Below are positions 26,482-35,567 of a stretch of DNA of 64,000 nucleotides, one piece after another. This DNA comes from Kribbella capetownensis (lineage in GTDB: Bacteria > Actinomycetota > Actinomycetes > Propionibacteriales > Kribbellaceae): contig NZ_SJKD01000009.1 of assembly GCF_004331485.1 (NCBI RefSeq), forward strand, positions 310,001-374,000. Direction: 5' to 3'. How positions within the stretch are numbered: position 1 is the first letter of the stretch; the number at the start of each line of letters is the position of its first letter. Under the pieces are notes generated by a model. That model ran no database searches. It was not told where the DNA came from and saw only the letters and a program-made list of their open reading frames with translations. A program made the translations under genes and the position numbers.

Positions 26482-28098
26482 CGAGCGGCGGTGAGCCTGT
26501 TCGCGGGGATCCGGGACGGGCGCCGCCGCCAGCAAACGGATCGTGTACGGGTCCTGGGGTGCGCGCAGCACGGCTTCGCGTGTGCCCTGTTCGACCAGCT
26601 TGCCGTGGCTCATCACGGCGACGCGGTCGCAGACCTGGTCGACCACCGCGAGGTCGTGGCTGATGAACAGGCAGGCGAAATGCAGCCGGTCCTGCAGCGA
26701 CCGGAGCAACTCGAGCACCGTCGCCTGCACGGACACGTCCAGCGCTGATGTGGGCTCGTCCGCGATCAGCAGTCCGGGATCGAGCGAGATCGCCCGCGCG
26801 ATCGACACCCGCTGCCGCTGACCGCCGGACAACTCGTGCGGATACCGCCCGGCCCAGCCACGCGGCAGCTCGACGCTGTCCAGCAGCTCCTCGACCCGTC
26901 CACGCAACTCTCCACCCCGTACGCCGCGATGTACGGCGAGCGGTTCGCCGATGGACTGACCGATCGTGGCACGCGGGTTCAGTGAGCCGGCCGGGTTCTG
27001 GAACACCACGCCGATCCGGGACCGGGTCCGCCGCACGACCGAGGACGACGCCGTGGTCAGCGCCCGACCGTCGACCCGGACCTCGCCTGAGGTGATCGGT
27101 GCGAGGCCGAGTACGGACTTCCCGATGGTCGACTTCCCCGACCCGGACTCCCCGACCAGACCGGTGATCTCGCCGGGGTTGAGCGCCAGGTTCACGTGAT
27201 CCACCGCGAGGACCGTCTTACCGCGCCGGCCGCGGTACTCCACCACGAGATCCTCGACCGACAGAGCCGGCGTACCTTCCGTCGGGCCGGAGGGTTTGTC
27301 GTCGCGAAGACCGCCACGCGGCACCGCGTCGAGCAGCGCCTGGGTGTACGGCTGGGTCGGCCGGTCGAACAGCTCGTGGACGTCGGCCGTCTCGACCACC
27401 GATCCCTTGCGCATGACAACGACCCGGTCGGCCACGTCCGCGACCACCCCCATGTCGTGCGTGATGATCATGATCGCGCCGGAGATCTCCGACCGCATCG
27501 CGAGCAGTACGTCGAGCACCTCCTGCTGCACCGTCACATCGAGCGCGGTGGTCGGCTCGTCGGCGATCAGCAGCTCGGGGTCACAGGCGACCGCGACCGC
27601 GATCATGACGCGCTGGCACTGACCGCCGGACAGCTGATGCGGGTAGTACTTCAGCCGCGATTCGGGCTCGGGGATCTCGACCATCCGCAGCAGCTCGATC
27701 GCCCGCTCGCGGGCCTGCCCACGAGACAGCGCCGGCTGATGCGCGCGGATCATCTCGATCAGCTGCGACCCGATCGTGAACACCGGGTCCAGCGCGCCGA
27801 CCGGGTCCTGGAAGATCATCGCGATCCGCCGGCCGCGCAGCGTCGTCAGCTCGGCCCGCGACATCGACAGGACGTCCTCGCCGCCGAAGCTGATCCGCCC
27901 GCCGACAGTCGCGTTGGACGGCAGCAGCCCGAGCGCCGCCAACGACGTGACACTCTTGCCCGATCCGGACTCCCCGACGACCGCGAGCACCTCACCCGGC
28001 CGGACCGCGAAGCTCACGTTGTCCACCGCGCGATGCGTCGTACCGCCGACGGTGAAGTCGACGGTGAGGTCCTCGAACCGCAGGATGTCGTCCTTCAC
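26464..28098 (-). CDS. Peptide ABC transporter, fused double ATPase (DppD-DppF type)
   Basis: A 544-residue chain holding two complete ABC domains of the Dpp/Opp class. Each has Walker A GESGSGKS (about residues 40 and 315), a signature (LSGGQCQRVMIA; LSGGQRQRVSIARA) and Walker B (LLIADEPTTALDV; LLIADEPTSALDV). It powers import by the two permeases of the same operon. GTG 28098 overlaps the stop of the GbsR-type gene (GTGA). It is the last gene of the seven-gene operon. The fusion of DppD and DppF into one chain is common in actinobacteria. Confidence 0.92.
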   Translation of the reverse strand: MKDDILRFEDLTVDFTVGGTTHRAVDNVSFAVRPGEVLAVVGESGSGKSVTSLAALGLLPSNATVGGRISFGGEDVLSMSRAELTTLRGRRIAMIFQDPVGALDPVFTIGSQLIEMIRAHQPALSRGQARERAIELLRMVEIPEPESRLKYYPHQLSGGQCQRVMIAVAVACDPELLIADEPTTALDVTVQQEVLDVLLAMRSEISGAIMIITHDMGVVADVADRVVVMRKGSVVETADVHELFDRPTQPYTQALLDAVPRGGLRDDKPSGPTEGTPALSVEDLVVEYRGRRGKTVLAVDHVNLALNPGEITGLVGESGSGKSTIGKSVLGLAPITSGEVRVDGRALTTASSSVVRRTRSRIGVVFQNPAGSLNPRATIGQSIGEPLAVHRGVRGGELRGRVEELLDSVELPRGWAGRYPHELSGGQRQRVSIARAISLDPGLLIADEPTSALDVSVQATVLELLRSLQDRLHFACLFISHDLAVVDQVCDRVAVMSHGKLVEQGTREAVLRAPQDPYTIRLLAAAPVPDPREQAHRRSLRLVG

Positions 28099-28625
28099 TC
28101 ACCCTCCCCTTGATCGGACACAGCGTCGAGTTTGTCCTTGTACTCCTGCCAGTCGACCAGCATTTTGCGGTGGTACGTCGCCAGCCACTCGAAATAGTTG
28201 CGCGCGTTCCGCAGCCGCTTCCGCGGACCGGTCATCCCTTCGGGCAGATCGGCCAGCATGTCCTCGAAGACCTGCCGTTGCTTGCCGAGGGACCTGCGCT
28301 CGCCGGCGAGGAAGCTTCCCCAGACGTCGTCCTCGACCTTGAAGTAGTGACTGCGATCCCCCGGTACGGCGTGCCGCGCGATGAACCCGAGGTCGATCAG
28401 CCGCCGGGTGGTACTCGAGATCGAGCCCGCACTCGCGGACAGCGCCCGGGCCAGCTCGGCCGAGGAGACGAACGGCTTGTTGCTCACCATCAGATAGCCG
28501 AGCACCCGGCCCTCCATCCGCGGCGAGCCGGCCAGCTCTCTGAGCAGGGCGAACTGCTCGACGAACTCCGCGCGGCGCGGGTCCTCCTCCCAGGCCTCGT
28601 CGTCGACCGGCTTGTCATCCGCCAT
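28095..28625 (-). CDS. GbsR/MarR-type transcriptional regulator
   Basis: A 176-residue winged-helix protein: SPRMEGRVLGYLMVSNKPFV, SSAELARALSASAGSISSTT and RRLIDLGFIARHAVPGDRSH are the GbsR hallmarks, followed by a helical dimerisation tail ending YHRKMLVDWQEYK. ATG 28625 follows CCAGGAGG and shares its A with the TAA stop of the hydrolase gene. It lies inside the peptide-transport operon, so it probably regulates that operon. A perfect palindrome at 34955-34971 upstream of the first gene is a candidate site. Confidence 0.85.
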   Translation of the reverse strand: MADDKPVDDEAWEEDPRRAEFVEQFALLRELAGSPRMEGRVLGYLMVSNKPFVSSAELARALSASAGSISSTTRRLIDLGFIARHAVPGDRSHYFKVEDDVWGSFLAGERRSLGKQRQVFEDMLADLPEGMTGPRKRLRNARNYFEWLATYHRKMLVDWQEYKDKLDAVSDQGEGE

Positions 28626-30085
28626 TACGACCTCCTGGCCAAAGCATGCACCTCGGCGTCCGCGATCTGCGCCGACCGCCGTGCCCGGAACACCTCGACC
28701 GGCCACCGCGAGCTCCCGCCGTACCGGACGACCTCGGGCTGACCGTCCGAGTCCCAGGTGAACTCCACCTTCTCGCCGATCGACCCGAACCCGGCAGCCG
28801 GTACGACGGCCAGCGTGTTCTCGTCGATGACCTGGAGCTCCTCGTAGCTGTCGACCGGGTCCGGCGCGGCCGGGAAGAACGCGACCAGCCGGTCGCCGAG
28901 CAGTGCGATGCTCATCACGCCCATCAGGTTCGCGAAGTCGCCGCAGAACCGGCGCCCGTCGATGTCGCTCGGCACCGCGGAGCCGGCCGGAGCATTGGCA
29001 GCCAGGTTGAGCAGCTTGACCACGCCGGTCGCGAGGATGCCGGCCGGGCCGCCGATGCAGTTGGTGAGCACCGACACGACGATCTGGTCGACCGGGTCGA
29101 TGAAGGTCCGGGTGATGTGGCCCGGGTAGCCACCGCTGTGGCCGACCAGTCGGCGGTCGCCGACCTTCACGATGTCCAGACCCAGCCCGTACCGGCCGAT
29201 CTCGCGCCCGTGCGCGTTGACCAGGCTCTCATCGCGCTGCAGCAGCCGCTTGCTCGCGTCGGTCAGCAGCTGGCCCGCTCCGAAGAAGTGCGCGGCGCCG
29301 TACGTCGTGAGGTCCTCGGCGGTCGAGTAGAAGCCGGTGGCCGCGGCCATCGCCCGGGTGTCGACGTGCGGGATGGTCTCGCGTACGTCGGAGCCGTCCA
29401 GCAGCCCGGTGTGGCCACCGGCGTACTCACCCGCCCGCTCCGGATCCCACTCGGCGCCGGTGTTCGCCAGGCCGAGGCGGGCGGTGATGTTGGCGGCGAC
29501 GTAATCGCCGTACGAGAGCCCGCTCGCGGACTCGATCACCAGGCCGAGCAGCGAGTAGCCGATGTTCGTGTACTTGAAGTGCTCGTTCGGCTCGAAGACC
29601 TGGCCGTGGCTGAGGCACAGCTCCACCAGCGCCTTGCGGTCCGGGAACGGATCCATCAGCTGCCAGTAGTCCTTGTCGACGCCGTCGCGGATGACGCCGC
29701 CCTGATGGCCGAGCAGCTCGCGCACGGTGACCGGCGCCAGCGCGCTGCCGGCCAACTCGGGAACATGCGCCTCGATCGGGTCGTCGAGGCGGACCTTGCC
29801 CTGCTCGACCAGCTGCAGGATCGAGGTCGCCGTGAAAGTCTTCGAGTGCGACGCGATCCGGAACAGATGGTCGGTCCGCAGCGGCGTACCGGTCACCTCG
29901 TCACTGGTGCCCAGGGCGGTCGACAGGACGAGCTCGTCACCGACCCGGATCGCCGCTTGGACTCCCGGCGTCCGCAGGTAGCGGCGCTGGTACTCCAGCC
30001 AGCTCTGGATCGCGGGTGCGGCTTCACGAGCGGTGGTGAGGTCGTACGAGGACAAGGCGGCGTCCGTTCTGTCGTGGGTGGTCAT
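28625..30085 (-). CDS. Serine hydrolase with class C beta-lactamase/DD-peptidase fold
   Basis: A 486-residue cytoplasmic-looking enzyme with no signal peptide. Active-site motifs are S79-H-S-K82 (FRIASHSKTFTATS), YTN (HFKYTNIGYSLLG) and HSG (LVGHSGGYPGH). A C-terminal beta domain of about 120 residues follows. Relatives include D-aminopeptidases, DD-peptidases and esterases. Inside a peptide-import operon next to a carboxypeptidase, peptide or D-amino-acid amide hydrolysis is the natural inference. The stop codon overlaps the start of the GbsR-type gene, and the start abuts the stop of the permease gene. Confidence 0.8.
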   Translation of the reverse strand: MTTHDRTDAALSSYDLTTAREAAPAIQSWLEYQRRYLRTPGVQAAIRVGDELVLSTALGTSDEVTGTPLRTDHLFRIASHSKTFTATSILQLVEQGKVRLDDPIEAHVPELAGSALAPVTVRELLGHQGGVIRDGVDKDYWQLMDPFPDRKALVELCLSHGQVFEPNEHFKYTNIGYSLLGLVIESASGLSYGDYVAANITARLGLANTGAEWDPERAGEYAGGHTGLLDGSDVRETIPHVDTRAMAAATGFYSTAEDLTTYGAAHFFGAGQLLTDASKRLLQRDESLVNAHGREIGRYGLGLDIVKVGDRRLVGHSGGYPGHITRTFIDPVDQIVVSVLTNCIGGPAGILATGVVKLLNLAANAPAGSAVPSDIDGRRFCGDFANLMGVMSIALLGDRLVAFFPAAPDPVDSYEELQVIDENTLAVVPAAGFGSIGEKVEFTWDSDGQPEVVRYGGSSRWPVEVFRARRSAQIADAEVHALARRS

Positions 30086-30979
30086 TCAGGAGCGTCCCTT
30101 CGGGTTGACCGCGTCGCGGAGTACGTCGCCGAGGGTGATCAGGCTCAGTACGGTCGCGGCGAGGAAGATGCCCGGGTAGATCAGGGTGTGCGGTGCCTGC
30201 TGGAACCTGGACTGCGCGGTGGCGAGTTGCAGGCCCCACGAGATCGACGGCGCCCGCAGGCCGAGGCCGAGGAACGTCAGTGTCGACTCCGCGACGATCA
30301 CGCCTCCGACGGTCAGGGTGGCGACCGCAAGCACCGGGCCGATCGAGTTCGGCAACACATAGTGACTGAGAATGCGGGTGGTCGGGAACCCCATGGCCTT
30401 CGCCGCTTGCACATACTCCGCGTCCCGGGTCGCGCGAACCGTCGTACGGACCATCCGGGCGAGCGCAGGCCAGGAGAACAACGCGAGCACGAGGGCGACC
30501 GACAGGACCGACCGCTTGCCGAGACTGTTCAGTACGACGATCGCCCCGAGCAGGAACGGGAAGCCGAGGAACACATCGGTCAGCCGGGCCAGCACCGAGT
30601 CCGCCCAACCACCGACGTACCCGGCGATGGTGCCGACTCCGACGGCGATGACGAGCGCGACCAGTGTGCACATCAGTCCGACCGCGAGCGACGCGCGAGC
30701 GCCGTGAACGACGTTCGCGTACACATCGCAGCCCTGCAGGTCCTGCCCGAACGGATGCCCGTGCGACGACGGACGGGCACTCGCCGAGATGTCGCACGCG
30801 CGCGGATCCGGGTTGCCGAACCAGCCGCCGACCCACCCCGGGAACAGAGCGAGCAGCAGGAGTACGGCGAGCACGGTCAGCGGCACCCAGAACAGCACGC
30901 GGCGGCGGACGGTCGCCCAGACCCCGCGCCCGGCCAGGGTGTCCTCCTCGATCGGCTGCACCAGCACCTGGTCAGTCAT
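30086..30979 (-). CDS. Peptide ABC transporter permease, DppC type
   Basis: A 297-residue inner-membrane permease. The N-terminal helix (VLFWVPLTVLAVLLLLALFP) is followed by the DppC-type loop SSHGHPFGQDLQGCDVYANV. The permease core has the EAA loop AKAMGFPTTRILSHYVLPNS. It forms the channel with the DppB-type protein, whose gene it overlaps by 8 bp (30972-30979), and is driven by the fused ATPase. The order B, C, hydrolase, regulator, ATPase separates the permeases from the ATPase by two inserted genes. Confidence 0.9.
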   Translation of the reverse strand: MTDQVLVQPIEEDTLAGRGVWATVRRRVLFWVPLTVLAVLLLLALFPGWVGGWFGNPDPRACDISASARPSSHGHPFGQDLQGCDVYANVVHGARASLAVGLMCTLVALVIAVGVGTIAGYVGGWADSVLARLTDVFLGFPFLLGAIVVLNSLGKRSVLSVALVLALFSWPALARMVRTTVRATRDAEYVQAAKAMGFPTTRILSHYVLPNSIGPVLAVATLTVGGVIVAESTLTFLGLGLRAPSISWGLQLATAQSRFQQAPHTLIYPGIFLAATVLSLITLGDVLRDAVNPKGRS

Positions 30980-31898
30980 GGCGGATCCTCGGGTCGAGCA
31001 GCGAGTTGAGCAGATCGACGACCACGCTGGTCAGCAGGAAGATCAGGATCAGCGCGGTCGCGATGCCGACCACGGTCGGACCCTCGTGCACCCGGATCGA
31101 CTGGAACAGCAACTGACCGACACCGGGCAGGTTGAAGATGCCCTCGGTCACCACGGCACCGCCGAGCAACGCGCCCAGGTCGATCGCCAGATAGGTCAGC
31201 ACCGGGATCGACGAGTTCCGCAGTACATGGATGCCGACCACTCGCCGCCGGGTCAGACCCTTGGCCCACAACGCCCGGACGAAGTCCGAACTCATCGTGT
31301 CGACCACGCTTCCCCGGGTCAGCCGCGCCACCGCAGCCAGCCCATACAGCGCCAGCACCGTCGCCGGCAGCAGATACGACAACGGCCAGCCGTCGGTCAC
31401 GCCCGCGATCGGCAGCAGCGACAGCTTCACACCGAACACCAGTTGCGCGGTCACAGCCATGACGAAGATCGGCACCGAGGTGATCAGGATCGTCAGGATC
31501 AGTACGCCGCGGTCGATCCAGGTGTTCTTCCGCAACCCGGCGATCAGGCCGAGACCGACCCCGATCACGACCTGGATCACCCACGCGGTCAACGCCAACC
31601 GGATCGTCACGGGCCATCGCGTCGCGAGCCGCTCCGCCACCGACCGGCCGCGGAAGTCGACGCCGAGGTCGCCGGTCAGCAGATGGCCGAGATAGCGCAG
31701 GTACTGCGACCAGAGCGGGTCGTTCAGGTGGTAGAGCTCCCGGATCCGCTCGACCACCGCCGGGGACAGCGGCTGATCGCCACCCAGGCTGGAGATCGGG
31801 TCGCCAGGCAGCGCGAACACGGCCGCGTAGATGGCGAACGTGACGCCGAAGAACACCAGGACGAGTTCGATCACCCGCCGGATGGTAAAGCGCAGCAT
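30972..31898 (-). CDS. Peptide ABC transporter permease, DppB type
   Basis: A 308-residue permease with the family start MLRFTIRRVIELVLVFFGVT and the DppB motif FALPGDPISSLGG. The EAA loop is RALWAKGLTRRRVVGIHVLR. Six membrane helices can be traced. ATG 31898 overlaps the stop of the carboxypeptidase gene (TGATG), so the open frame upstream to 32021 is not needed. It pairs with the DppC-type permease downstream. Confidence 0.92.
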   Translation of the reverse strand: MLRFTIRRVIELVLVFFGVTFAIYAAVFALPGDPISSLGGDQPLSPAVVERIRELYHLNDPLWSQYLRYLGHLLTGDLGVDFRGRSVAERLATRWPVTIRLALTAWVIQVVIGVGLGLIAGLRKNTWIDRGVLILTILITSVPIFVMAVTAQLVFGVKLSLLPIAGVTDGWPLSYLLPATVLALYGLAAVARLTRGSVVDTMSSDFVRALWAKGLTRRRVVGIHVLRNSSIPVLTYLAIDLGALLGGAVVTEGIFNLPGVGQLLFQSIRVHEGPTVVGIATALILIFLLTSVVVDLLNSLLDPRIRHD

Positions 31899-33274
31899 CA
31901 GCCCGCCTCTCGCCGGACGGCGTTCAGCAGCGCGAGGGTGGCGGCGTACTGGACTCCGACCAGGTCCTTGATCGGGACGGTCCGCAGTTCCTGGTCGAGT
32001 GCAGCGGCCTCCTCCTGCCACTCGCTGTAGAGCTCACGCATCCGCCGACTCAGTGGGTGCAGTGCGGCGGCCGCACTCCCCCGCGCGATCTCGCCCTCGA
32101 GCGAGCGCAGCAGCATGCCGCCGAACCGCAGCCGGAACGACCGGTGCACATCGGTCAGCCCGAAGGCCTCCGCGACCGTCGCCACCCGCGCGGGGTCCTC
32201 CTTCTCGGCTCGGAGCCGGTCGCGTTCCGGCCGCTTGGCCAGGTACGGGAGGAAGGCGTCGGTCGCCCGGACCAGCTGCGAATCGTCGGACAGGTACGCA
32301 CGGGCGGCGTCGAAGATCTCGATCATCGCGTCGAGATCCTTGCCCAGGGCATCGGCCATCCGGGCCAGCACGTCGCGGTACGGCACGTCGCTCGGCGTCT
32401 GGTCGTCGTTCGCGGGATGCGTCCAGTACGGCAGCTCGGCGACCAGACTGACCGTCCCGTGCCGCTCGGCGTACTCCGACGATGATCCACCTGACGACGA
32501 GTACGGCGTCAGCCCCAGACTCTCGGTGTAGTCGTACGTCGCCTTGGCCGAGATCATCTCGTAGACCGCGGGACCGAGCGGCCGCGCGACCGGGCTCTCG
32601 GGCTCGCCCAGGTCGAGCGGCAGACCGAACGACGCGGTGATCGCGTGCAACTCGTCGACGAAACCACCGAGCTCACGGCTGACGTAGTAGTACACGCCGC
32701 CGACCTCGGTGTTGTGCAACGAGACGGCGACCACCGGCTTGAGCTCGTCGATCACCCGCATCAGCGCGAACGTCTCGGGCATCACCTGGTCGAAGTACGC
32801 GCTCTTGTACTGGAACGGGAACGACCACTCGACCTGCTCGGCCGGGGCCGGGCGGTAGAAGTGCTCGAGACAGTTCACCCGGTTGAACGGACCGTCGAAC
32901 CAGCCTTCGTTCAGGCGGGTGCCGTCCGGGTCGATGCAGCCGATGATGTTCCAGCGGCAGCCGCCGCGGAGGTCCTCGTCGGCACACAGGTCCTCGGCCA
33001 GCCGGATCGCGGTCCAGAAGCCGATCGGTTCGTTCGGGTGCACGCCGGCGTACACGAGCGCTTCGTCGGGGCCGGTGCCGATCGAGTACATCGTGATCGG
33101 GTCGCCGAGGCGCGACGTACCGATCCGTCGCCTGGTGACCAGGTCCGGATAGCGGCCGGCCAGTTCGTCGAGGCGCTCGGTGATCTCGTCGACGCCTGGG
33201 AAGTGGTCGAGGCCGGGCACGCGGTGGGCCCGCTCCAGGATGTCCTGGAGCGGGCCGCCGTTGGTTGCCGCCAT
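31898..33274 (-). CDS. M14-family zinc carboxypeptidase, cytoplasmic
   Basis: A 458-residue metallopeptidase. Zinc ligands are H79 and E82 (GVHPNEPIG) and H187 (VSLHNTEVGG); the catalytic glutamate is E280 (LVAELPYW). DPDGTRLNEGW matches the substrate-binding region of M14 enzymes. No signal peptide is seen, so it should act on imported peptides. ATG 33274 overlaps the stop of the binding-protein gene (TGATG); a TTG three bases upstream is less likely. The C-terminal ~140 residues are helical and not part of the core M14 fold. It sits as gene two of the peptide operon. Confidence 0.85.
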   Translation of the reverse strand: MAATNGGPLQDILERAHRVPGLDHFPGVDEITERLDELAGRYPDLVTRRRIGTSRLGDPITMYSIGTGPDEALVYAGVHPNEPIGFWTAIRLAEDLCADEDLRGGCRWNIIGCIDPDGTRLNEGWFDGPFNRVNCLEHFYRPAPAEQVEWSFPFQYKSAYFDQVMPETFALMRVIDELKPVVAVSLHNTEVGGVYYYVSRELGGFVDELHAITASFGLPLDLGEPESPVARPLGPAVYEMISAKATYDYTESLGLTPYSSSGGSSSEYAERHGTVSLVAELPYWTHPANDDQTPSDVPYRDVLARMADALGKDLDAMIEIFDAARAYLSDDSQLVRATDAFLPYLAKRPERDRLRAEKEDPARVATVAEAFGLTDVHRSFRLRFGGMLLRSLEGEIARGSAAAALHPLSRRMRELYSEWQEEAAALDQELRTVPIKDLVGVQYAATLALLNAVRREAG

Positions 33275-34869
33275 CAACTATCCGCCAGGGTGGTGTTCTC
33301 GAGCTCCAGGCTGCCCGCGCCTTCGGCCAGCTTCGCGATCCGGTCCGAGGTCGCGTAGGTGTACTTCTCGAAGAACATCGGCGGCGCCGGGAAGTCCTTG
33401 ATGATCGCCTTCTGGACCTCGACGTACCCCTCGATCGCCTTCTGCGGATCGACCTGCGCGTCCGCCTTGGCCAGCAACTGCTCGACCTGCGGGGTGTAGT
33501 AGGGAATGCAGTTCACGCAGCCGCCGGCCTTGGTGTAGAAGGACCGCAGCGTGTTCTGCTGGCTGGCGTAGAGGGCGCCCCAGCGGGAGAAGTACGGACC
33601 GCTCAGCTTCTTCTCGTTGCGCAGCTTCTGGAACTCCGGGAAGTCGGTGGTCGGCGTCGCGGTGACGTCCTTGATACCGAGGTTCTGCCGGAGCTGGTTG
33701 GCGTAGGCGTTGTACAGGTCGTCGAGACCGGAACCGCCCGGGTAGCGGATCTCCATCTTGCCGCTGAAGCCACCTGCCTCGGCCAGCAACTGCTTGGCCT
33801 TGGTCGGGTTGAACGTGCACAGCTCACCGCACAGGTCCTTCGGCGTACCCGGCTCACCCGGTGGGGTCAGTGCGGTGGCGGGCGTCCAGATCCCGCCGTA
33901 GATCACGTTGCTGACGGCCTGGCGGTCGATCGCCATCGAGATCGCTTCGCGGACCCGGACGTCCTGGTAGCGCTTGTCCCACAGCGGCAGGCCGAGGTAG
34001 TTCATGCCGAGGCCCTCGAAGACGTACGCACGGTCGCCGAAGTCCTTCTTCACCTGCGCCATCCGGGCCGCCGGCACGAAGATGATGTCGGTGTTGCCGG
34101 CCTGGACGTCGGTGTAGGCGGTGGTCATGTCGGTGTACGGCTTGAAGACGATCTCGTCGATGCTCGGCTTCGGGCCATGGTAGTTCGCGAAGGCCTTGAC
34201 CGTCATCGGCTCGTTCTCGGTGTAGCTGCCGTCCATCTCGAACGGCCCGTTGCCGATCGGCTTCTTGCCGTACCCGTCGAGGTCCTTGTACGCCGCCTCA
34301 GGCATCGGGAAGAACCCGGTCTGCGCCTGCGACAGCTGGGTCGGGAACTGCCCGTCGGGGCTCTTCAGCGTGACCGTGAAGGTGAGCTCGTCGACGACCT
34401 TCAGGCCGGACAGCTCCTTGGTCTTCGGCGTGCCCTTGGCCGGGTTGAGAGCGTCGTACCCGGCGATGTTGACCAGTTGGCCGCTGTTCTCCCAGGCGTT
34501 CGGGCCGTACGCGACCGTGCTCCACGCCTTCACATAGCTCTCCGCGGTGACCTTCTCGCCGTTGTGGAAGGTCCAGCCCGGGCGCAGCTTGACGGTCCAG
34601 TGCACGGCGTCGGTCGACTTGACCGACTCGGCGTTCAGGTAGGTCAGGCTGCCGTCGCTCTTCACGTAGGTGAGCGCGGAGAACAGCGCCTTGTCCTGCG
34701 CGAAGGCGATGGTCTGACGGCCCGGGTTCAGCGTGACCGGGTCGTCGACGGCAAACGAGATCGACCGCACCCCGTCGGCCGGGGAGGCGGAGCCGCCGCC
34801 GGAACAGCCTGACAGCGTGAGGGCGCCGGCGAGCAGGACGGCGGTCACCCGGACAGCACGGCGTTTCAT
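33274..34869 (-). CDS. Peptide-binding lipoprotein, DppA/OppA type
   Basis: A 531-residue extracellular solute receptor (SBP family 5). The lipoprotein signal is MKRRAVRVTAVLLAGALTLS followed by GCSGGG, with the lipidated Cys at the LSGC box. Family features include WTVKLRPGWTFHNGEKVTAE, IGNGPFEMDGSYTENEP and VREAISMAIDRQAV. It starts at ATG 34869, behind CTGGAGGACCC. It delivers peptide to the DppB/DppC permeases and is the first gene of the operon. Ligand identity cannot be read from sequence. Confidence 0.92.
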   Translation of the reverse strand: MKRRAVRVTAVLLAGALTLSGCSGGGSASPADGVRSISFAVDDPVTLNPGRQTIAFAQDKALFSALTYVKSDGSLTYLNAESVKSTDAVHWTVKLRPGWTFHNGEKVTAESYVKAWSTVAYGPNAWENSGQLVNIAGYDALNPAKGTPKTKELSGLKVVDELTFTVTLKSPDGQFPTQLSQAQTGFFPMPEAAYKDLDGYGKKPIGNGPFEMDGSYTENEPMTVKAFANYHGPKPSIDEIVFKPYTDMTTAYTDVQAGNTDIIFVPAARMAQVKKDFGDRAYVFEGLGMNYLGLPLWDKRYQDVRVREAISMAIDRQAVSNVIYGGIWTPATALTPPGEPGTPKDLCGELCTFNPTKAKQLLAEAGGFSGKMEIRYPGGSGLDDLYNAYANQLRQNLGIKDVTATPTTDFPEFQKLRNEKKLSGPYFSRWGALYASQQNTLRSFYTKAGGCVNCIPYYTPQVEQLLAKADAQVDPQKAIEGYVEVQKAIIKDFPAPPMFFEKYTYATSDRIAKLAEGAGSLELENTTLADS

Positions 34870-34954
34870 GGGTCCTCCAGCTACTTCCGCGGCCGCAGGG
34901 CGGGCCGACTGTGTTCCCCCGATCCTGGATGCCCTGAGCTTGTAGCGCAATAGG

Positions 34955-34971
34955 GAAACTTGGGAAGTTTC
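34955..34971. promoter_or_regulatory. Perfect palindrome upstream of the peptide operon
   Basis: GAAACTT (34955-34961) and AAGTTTC (34965-34971) flank GGG, a perfect inverted repeat 86 bp before the lipoprotein start, in the gap below the MarR gene. It is the strongest symmetric element in the gap and is a candidate site for the GbsR-type protein of the operon or for the neighbouring MarR protein. Confidence 0.5.
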
Positions 34972-35031
34972 AGTAGGAAATGAACTCTTAGCGCGGGCGT
35001 AACAGTTGGAGACGCACTCATCAGGCTTGGA

Positions 35032-35535
35032 TCAGCTGAAGTCGCCGGCGTTGTGGCGGAGCGGTTCGAGCACCGACCAGAGCATCTTCAGCTGCTCGTC
35101 GGTGAGGCCGCTGAGCGCGAAATCGGCGGCCACCAGGTCGGCCGTGGCGCGCTCGACCAGCTCCCGTCCGTCCTGGGTGATCTCGCACAGGACTGCCCGG
35201 CCGTCGTCCGGATGCGGGGTCCGGGTCACCAGCCCGGCCGCCTCCAGCCGCCGCACGATCGAGGTCACCGACGTCGGGTGCACCTGCAGCCGCTCGCCCA
35301 TCTTCCCCAGCGGCAGCGACCCGCGTCGCGAGAACGTGAGCAGCACCAGCGCCTCGAACCGTGCGAAGGTCAACCCGTGCTTGCGAAGGATGTCGTCCAG
35401 TTCCCCGATGACGATCTGCTGGGCCCGCATCAGCGACGTGACGGCCCGCATCTGCTCGACCGCACCCCACCGCCGCCCCCACTGCCGCGACGCCTCGTCG
35501 ATCGGATCGAACGGCAACGCCCTCTTCCTCGCCAT
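35032..35535 (-). CDS. MarR-family transcriptional regulator
   Basis: A 167-residue winged-helix regulator: RFEALVLLTFSRRGSLPLGK, MGERLQVHPTSVTSIVRRLE and AAGLVTRTPHPDDGRAVLCE give the full MarR wing signature. The N-terminus (FDPIDEASRQWGRRWG) is the type seen in many actinobacterial MarR proteins. It reads toward the peptide operon, ending 163 bp before that operon's lipoprotein start. It is divergent from the small frameshifted gene, 32 bp away. Ligand unknown; aromatic acids are typical of the family. Confidence 0.85.
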   Translation of the reverse strand: MARKRALPFDPIDEASRQWGRRWGAVEQMRAVTSLMRAQQIVIGELDDILRKHGLTFARFEALVLLTFSRRGSLPLGKMGERLQVHPTSVTSIVRRLEAAGLVTRTPHPDDGRAVLCEITQDGRELVERATADLVAADFALSGLTDEQLKMLWSVLEPLRHNAGDFS

Positions 35536-35567
35536 GAGCCGAAGATTAGCTGGAGACTAGGCACACC

